From: Gammaproteobacteria bacterium
GTDB taxonomy: Bacteria; Pseudomonadota; Gammaproteobacteria; SZUA-140
Direction: 5' to 3'
Length of the DNA: 64,000 nt
Assembly (NCBI GenBank): GCA_016712635.1
Contig: JADJQS010000002.1
Span: 631,323-695,322 of the forward strand
The notes beneath the pieces were generated by a model that saw only the letters and a list, made by a program, of their open reading frames with translations, did no database searches and had not been told where the DNA came from. This document shows positions 61,917 through 64,000 of this stretch, piece after piece; the stretch's first letter is position 1; the number at the start of each line of letters is the position of its first letter. The translations under genes and the position numbers were made by a program.

Positions 61917-62944
61917 GCAATAAAAAACTGCGGGTCATGATGCTGACGCACTTCGACCTGGTGCCGCCGGACGACCTCGCGGACCGGGACGACCCGCGCA
62001 TGCCCAAGTACCAGACCGAACACGACGTCCGCCAGGCGCTGCTCGCCCTCGGGCACGAGGCGCGCATCGTCGGCGTCGGCGACGACCTGACGCCGGTGAG
62101 GAACGCCATCGACGAGTGGAAGCCGCACATCGCGTTCAACCTGCTGGAGGAGTTCGCGGGCAATGTCGCGCTGGACTACTACATCGTCAGCTACCTGGAG
62201 ATGCTCAAGCTGCCCTACACCGGCTGCAACCCGCGCGGGCTGCTGCTGTCGCGCGACAAGGCGCTGTCCAAGAAGCTGCTGAGCCACCACCGCGTCCCGG
62301 TGCCTTTATTCCGCACCTTCCGCTGGGGACGGACCGTTTCGGCGCGCGGGGCGCGCGACCTGCCCTATCCGATGCTGGTGAAGGCGCAGTTGCAGCAGGG
62401 TTCGTTCGGCATCTCCCAGGCCTCGGTGGTCAACGACGCCGACGAGCTCATCCACCGCGTCGTGCAGGTGCAGGAGATGAGCGGCGGAGACGTCATCGCT
62501 GAACAGTTCATCGAAGGACGCGAGCTCTACGCCACGGTGATCGGCAACAACCGGCTGCAGGTGCTGCCGCTGCGCGAGCTGGTGTTCGGCGACCAGGACG
62601 AAGGCGGCCCGCGCATCGCCACCTACAAGGTGAAGTGGGACGAGAAATACCGCGAGCGCCACGGCATCGACTACCAGTTCGTGCGCACCCTGCCTGCCGG
62701 CATGACCGAGGCGATCCCCAAGCTGTGCCGGCGCATCTACCGCACCCTCGACCTCAGCGGCTACGCGCGCATCGACCTGCGCCTGAACAAGGACGGCAAG
62801 GTCTACGTGCTCGACGTCAACGCCAACGCCGCGCTGTCCAGCAACGAAGAGATGGCCCTGTCCGCCGAAAAGGCTGGCATGAGCTACCCGCAGTTCATCC
62901 AGCGGTTACTCAATCTGGGGCTGAATGCGTTCAGAAATCAGTAG
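61913..62944 (+). CDS. ATP-grasp protein, D-alanine-D-alanine-ligase-like
   Basis: A 343-residue ATP-grasp enzyme: N-terminal pre-ATP-grasp region (LRVMMLTHFDLVPPDDLADRDDP), LPYTGCNPRGLLLSRDKALSKKLL (like the TG.. motif of D-Ala-D-Ala ligase), the ATP-binding lid LVKAQLQQGSFGISQASVV, EQFIEGRELYATVIG and the metal site YARIDLRLNKDGKVYVLDVNANAAL. It should join a carboxylate to an amine with ATP. It is unlikely to be the cell-wall Ddl, as no mur genes are near and it is coupled to a metallopeptidase. Substrate unknown. Confidence 0.85.
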   Translation: MSNKKLRVMMLTHFDLVPPDDLADRDDPRMPKYQTEHDVRQALLALGHEARIVGVGDDLTPVRNAIDEWKPHIAFNLLEEFAGNVALDYYIVSYLEMLKLPYTGCNPRGLLLSRDKALSKKLLSHHRVPVPLFRTFRWGRTVSARGARDLPYPMLVKAQLQQGSFGISQASVVNDADELIHRVVQVQEMSGGDVIAEQFIEGRELYATVIGNNRLQVLPLRELVFGDQDEGGPRIATYKVKWDEKYRERHGIDYQFVRTLPAGMTEAIPKLCRRIYRTLDLSGYARIDLRLNKDGKVYVLDVNANAALSSNEEMALSAEKAGMSYPQFIQRLLNLGLNAFRNQ

Positions 62945-62945
62945 C

Positions 62946-62967
62946 CACCGGTCAATACGGACCGGTG
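62946..62967 (+). terminator. Hairpin after the metallopeptidase/ATP-grasp operon
   Basis: Perfect 8-bp stem CACCGGTC (62946-62953) / GACCGGTG (62960-62967), loop 6 nt, starting 1-2 nt after the stop codon. No T-run, so perhaps a stabilising hairpin or weak terminator. Confidence 0.45.
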
Positions 62968-63113
62968 ATGTCGCCAATGTGGCAAGCTATCTGCGACTCG
63001 GACGCAGGACCAACGGATTAGTTAATAAAAGGAAGCTGCGCCCAGCCCATCTCTCTTCCCGTTTCAGGCGACCCCAATAAAACGACGGAGACCGCGCGCC
63101 CCTTTTATGGTCA

Positions 63114-63716
63114 CTACGGAAAATAGACAGAAACCCTACCCCAACCGTATATCCGCCCACATCCACATCCGTATCAAAATCATCCTCTTCCAAGGAGAGT
63201 GATTCAAAGACAAGTGACGCGTTAACGGATATATAATCATTAATGAAATTGCTAATTATCCCGCCCACCGCCCAACCATTTCCATCAATGGTCACTTCAT
63301 CGCCAAAGATTGAATCATCTTCTATCGATGCGATTAGTAATGCCCCAATGCGCTTCAGGCTGGCGTCCTTATTCAAGCTGATATTGTAGGCCGCAACAGG
63401 TCCTATCTCGTTGCTGGTCACTTCAATCGAGTCGCCCCCGAAGAAAACTTCGGTAGTATCGTAATTCCATGTAATACCCAGGCCGAAATTATCGGACACA
63501 TAATACAGCGCCAGGATATCGAGAGAGGTAGTATCCTGATCGAGATCCTCAAACCCCTGTATCTCGATGGTCGATGAAGTCATTGATGCTGCAATGAACC
63601 CAGGAGCTCTACAGGTTTCCTTCCTTCAGTCCATGGGCGTAGTTGATCGCAGTTATCCCCAGCAAGCCCGTTGAGACGATTAAAGTAACGATCTTTTTTA
63701 TGGCCTCCCTCTTCAT
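63114..63716 (-). pseudogene. Outer-membrane beta-barrel protein with several frameshifts
   Basis: Parts of one barrel protein lie in different frames. A signal peptide starts at ATG 63716 (MKREAIKKIVTLIV ... AINYAHG) and runs into TAG at 63609-63611. A short piece reads VELLGSL in another frame, and the main body (SSTIEIQGFEDLDQDTTSL, ALYYVSDNFGLGITWNYDTTE, DVGGYTVGVG) is in a third. Near 63125 one more shift gives VSVYFP then TAG (63116-63114), a normal OMP ending. At least three indels are needed, some beside G or C runs. It may be a decayed gene or low-quality sequence. The AT-rich composition differs sharply from the rest of the window. Confidence 0.6.
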
Positions 63717-63746
63717 ATTTTATGATCATTTGCATGCTATAGAGAA

Positions 63747-63998
63747 TTATGGCTTCGAAGGCATCATAGAGCCGAGGCCCCAACGGAGGGTCATAACCCG
63801 GAACGGTGAGCAACCGGGCTGAACGATATACAAGGTTCGGCCGGATATTAAATGGGGCGGGATGACGTCGGTCGTCGAAAGCCGTTCGTAGTACAGATTA
63901 TTGCCTTTGATGTACAGGCTATGTTTAGATTGAATGCAGTTCATCAGCAGAGCCAGGATGCTCAGATTAATATCAGGACGAGCCTGAGGCTTGCCGTC
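63747..63998 (-). CDS. Unrecognised partial open frame at the window end
   Basis: An open minus-strand frame enters from beyond the window (DGKPQARPDINLSILALL) and runs for about 84 residues (SKHSLYIKGNNLYYERLSTTD, ISGRTLYIVQPG). The start codon is outside or at ATG 63942-63944. I do not recognise a family. The AT-rich composition matches the neighbouring pseudogene, so it may be part of an accessory region or remnant. Confidence 0.3.
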   Translation of the reverse strand, partial: DGKPQARPDINLSILALLMNCIQSKHSLYIKGNNLYYERLSTTDVIPPHLISGRTLYIVQPGCSPFRVMTLRWGLGSMMPSKP

Positions 63999-64000
63999 GA

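Overview
The window is a GC-rich chromosomal segment, apparently from a gammaproteobacterium of the Chromatiales/Ectothiorhodospiraceae type. That placement is an inference from gene content: BamD, BepA-like protease, RluD, PhoB/PhoR/PhoU, PPK1/PPX, a uvrA / MFS-ssb-nadE-glnB neighbourhood, VPLPA-type C-terminal sorting signals and an Acr3/ArsJ arsenic operon. Almost everything looks like ordinary core or niche chromosome. No prophage, CRISPR array, rRNA or tRNA was seen. The last kilobase (about 62945-64000) is clearly more AT-rich, holds a decayed outer-membrane protein gene and looks like the edge of an accessory region.

Layout. 1-5632: end of ppx, a GlxA-type regulator divergent from a homocysteine S-methyltransferase, a RluA-family pseudouridine synthase overlapping an ABC exporter. 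5944-7715: an OmpA-like porin gene with a frameshift and a GDP-mannose hydrolase. 7797-12183: arsenic operon arsR-arsC-acr3-gapdh-arsJ behind a promoter/operator that may give a leaderless arsR mRNA. 12205-16106: LtaS-like sulfatase and two secreted proteins with VPLPA-type tails. 16263-21860: two HDOD proteins, a hybrid kinase with HPt domain, a CheY-like receiver and small proteins. 22288-27774: ppk1, a porin, and the QmcA/NfeD membrane pair. 28051-34198: an RND efflux pair and a GSCFA protein. 34621-41146: SixA, ParA-like ATPase, CYTH-CHAD protein, a pyruvate-kinase-like protein and a DUF4010/MgtC-type membrane protein. 41126-44254: phoU and phoBR. 44328-48422: RluD, a BamD-like SPOR lipoprotein, BamD, nitroreductase, GlnB/GlnK. 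48438-56557: nadE, ssb, a YajR-like MFS carrier, uvrA and a BepA-like protease. 56649-62944: a BarA-like hybrid kinase, PilZ protein, and a translationally coupled zinc metallopeptidase/ATP-grasp pair.

The strongest systems-level theme is phosphate and polyphosphate. Four matches to the PhoB box lie upstream of ppk1, phoU, phoB and the pyruvate-kinase-like gene (next to the CYTH-CHAD gene). In each, a -10-like hexamer begins exactly 10 nt after the box. Arsenate detoxification and polyphosphate metabolism in the same window fit a phosphate/arsenate theme.

The most unusual non-coding structures are two loci where tandem GTGAGGC-type heptamer arrays form an inverted pair exactly between convergent genes (17118-17352 and 56536-56653). 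There is also a dispersed family of GGGACAGATTT palindromes resembling REP elements. Several single-base frameshifts (OmpA-like, ssb, terminal OMP) and a poly-G patch at 47704-47770 suggest draft-quality sequence in places, so frameshift calls should be treated as provisional.
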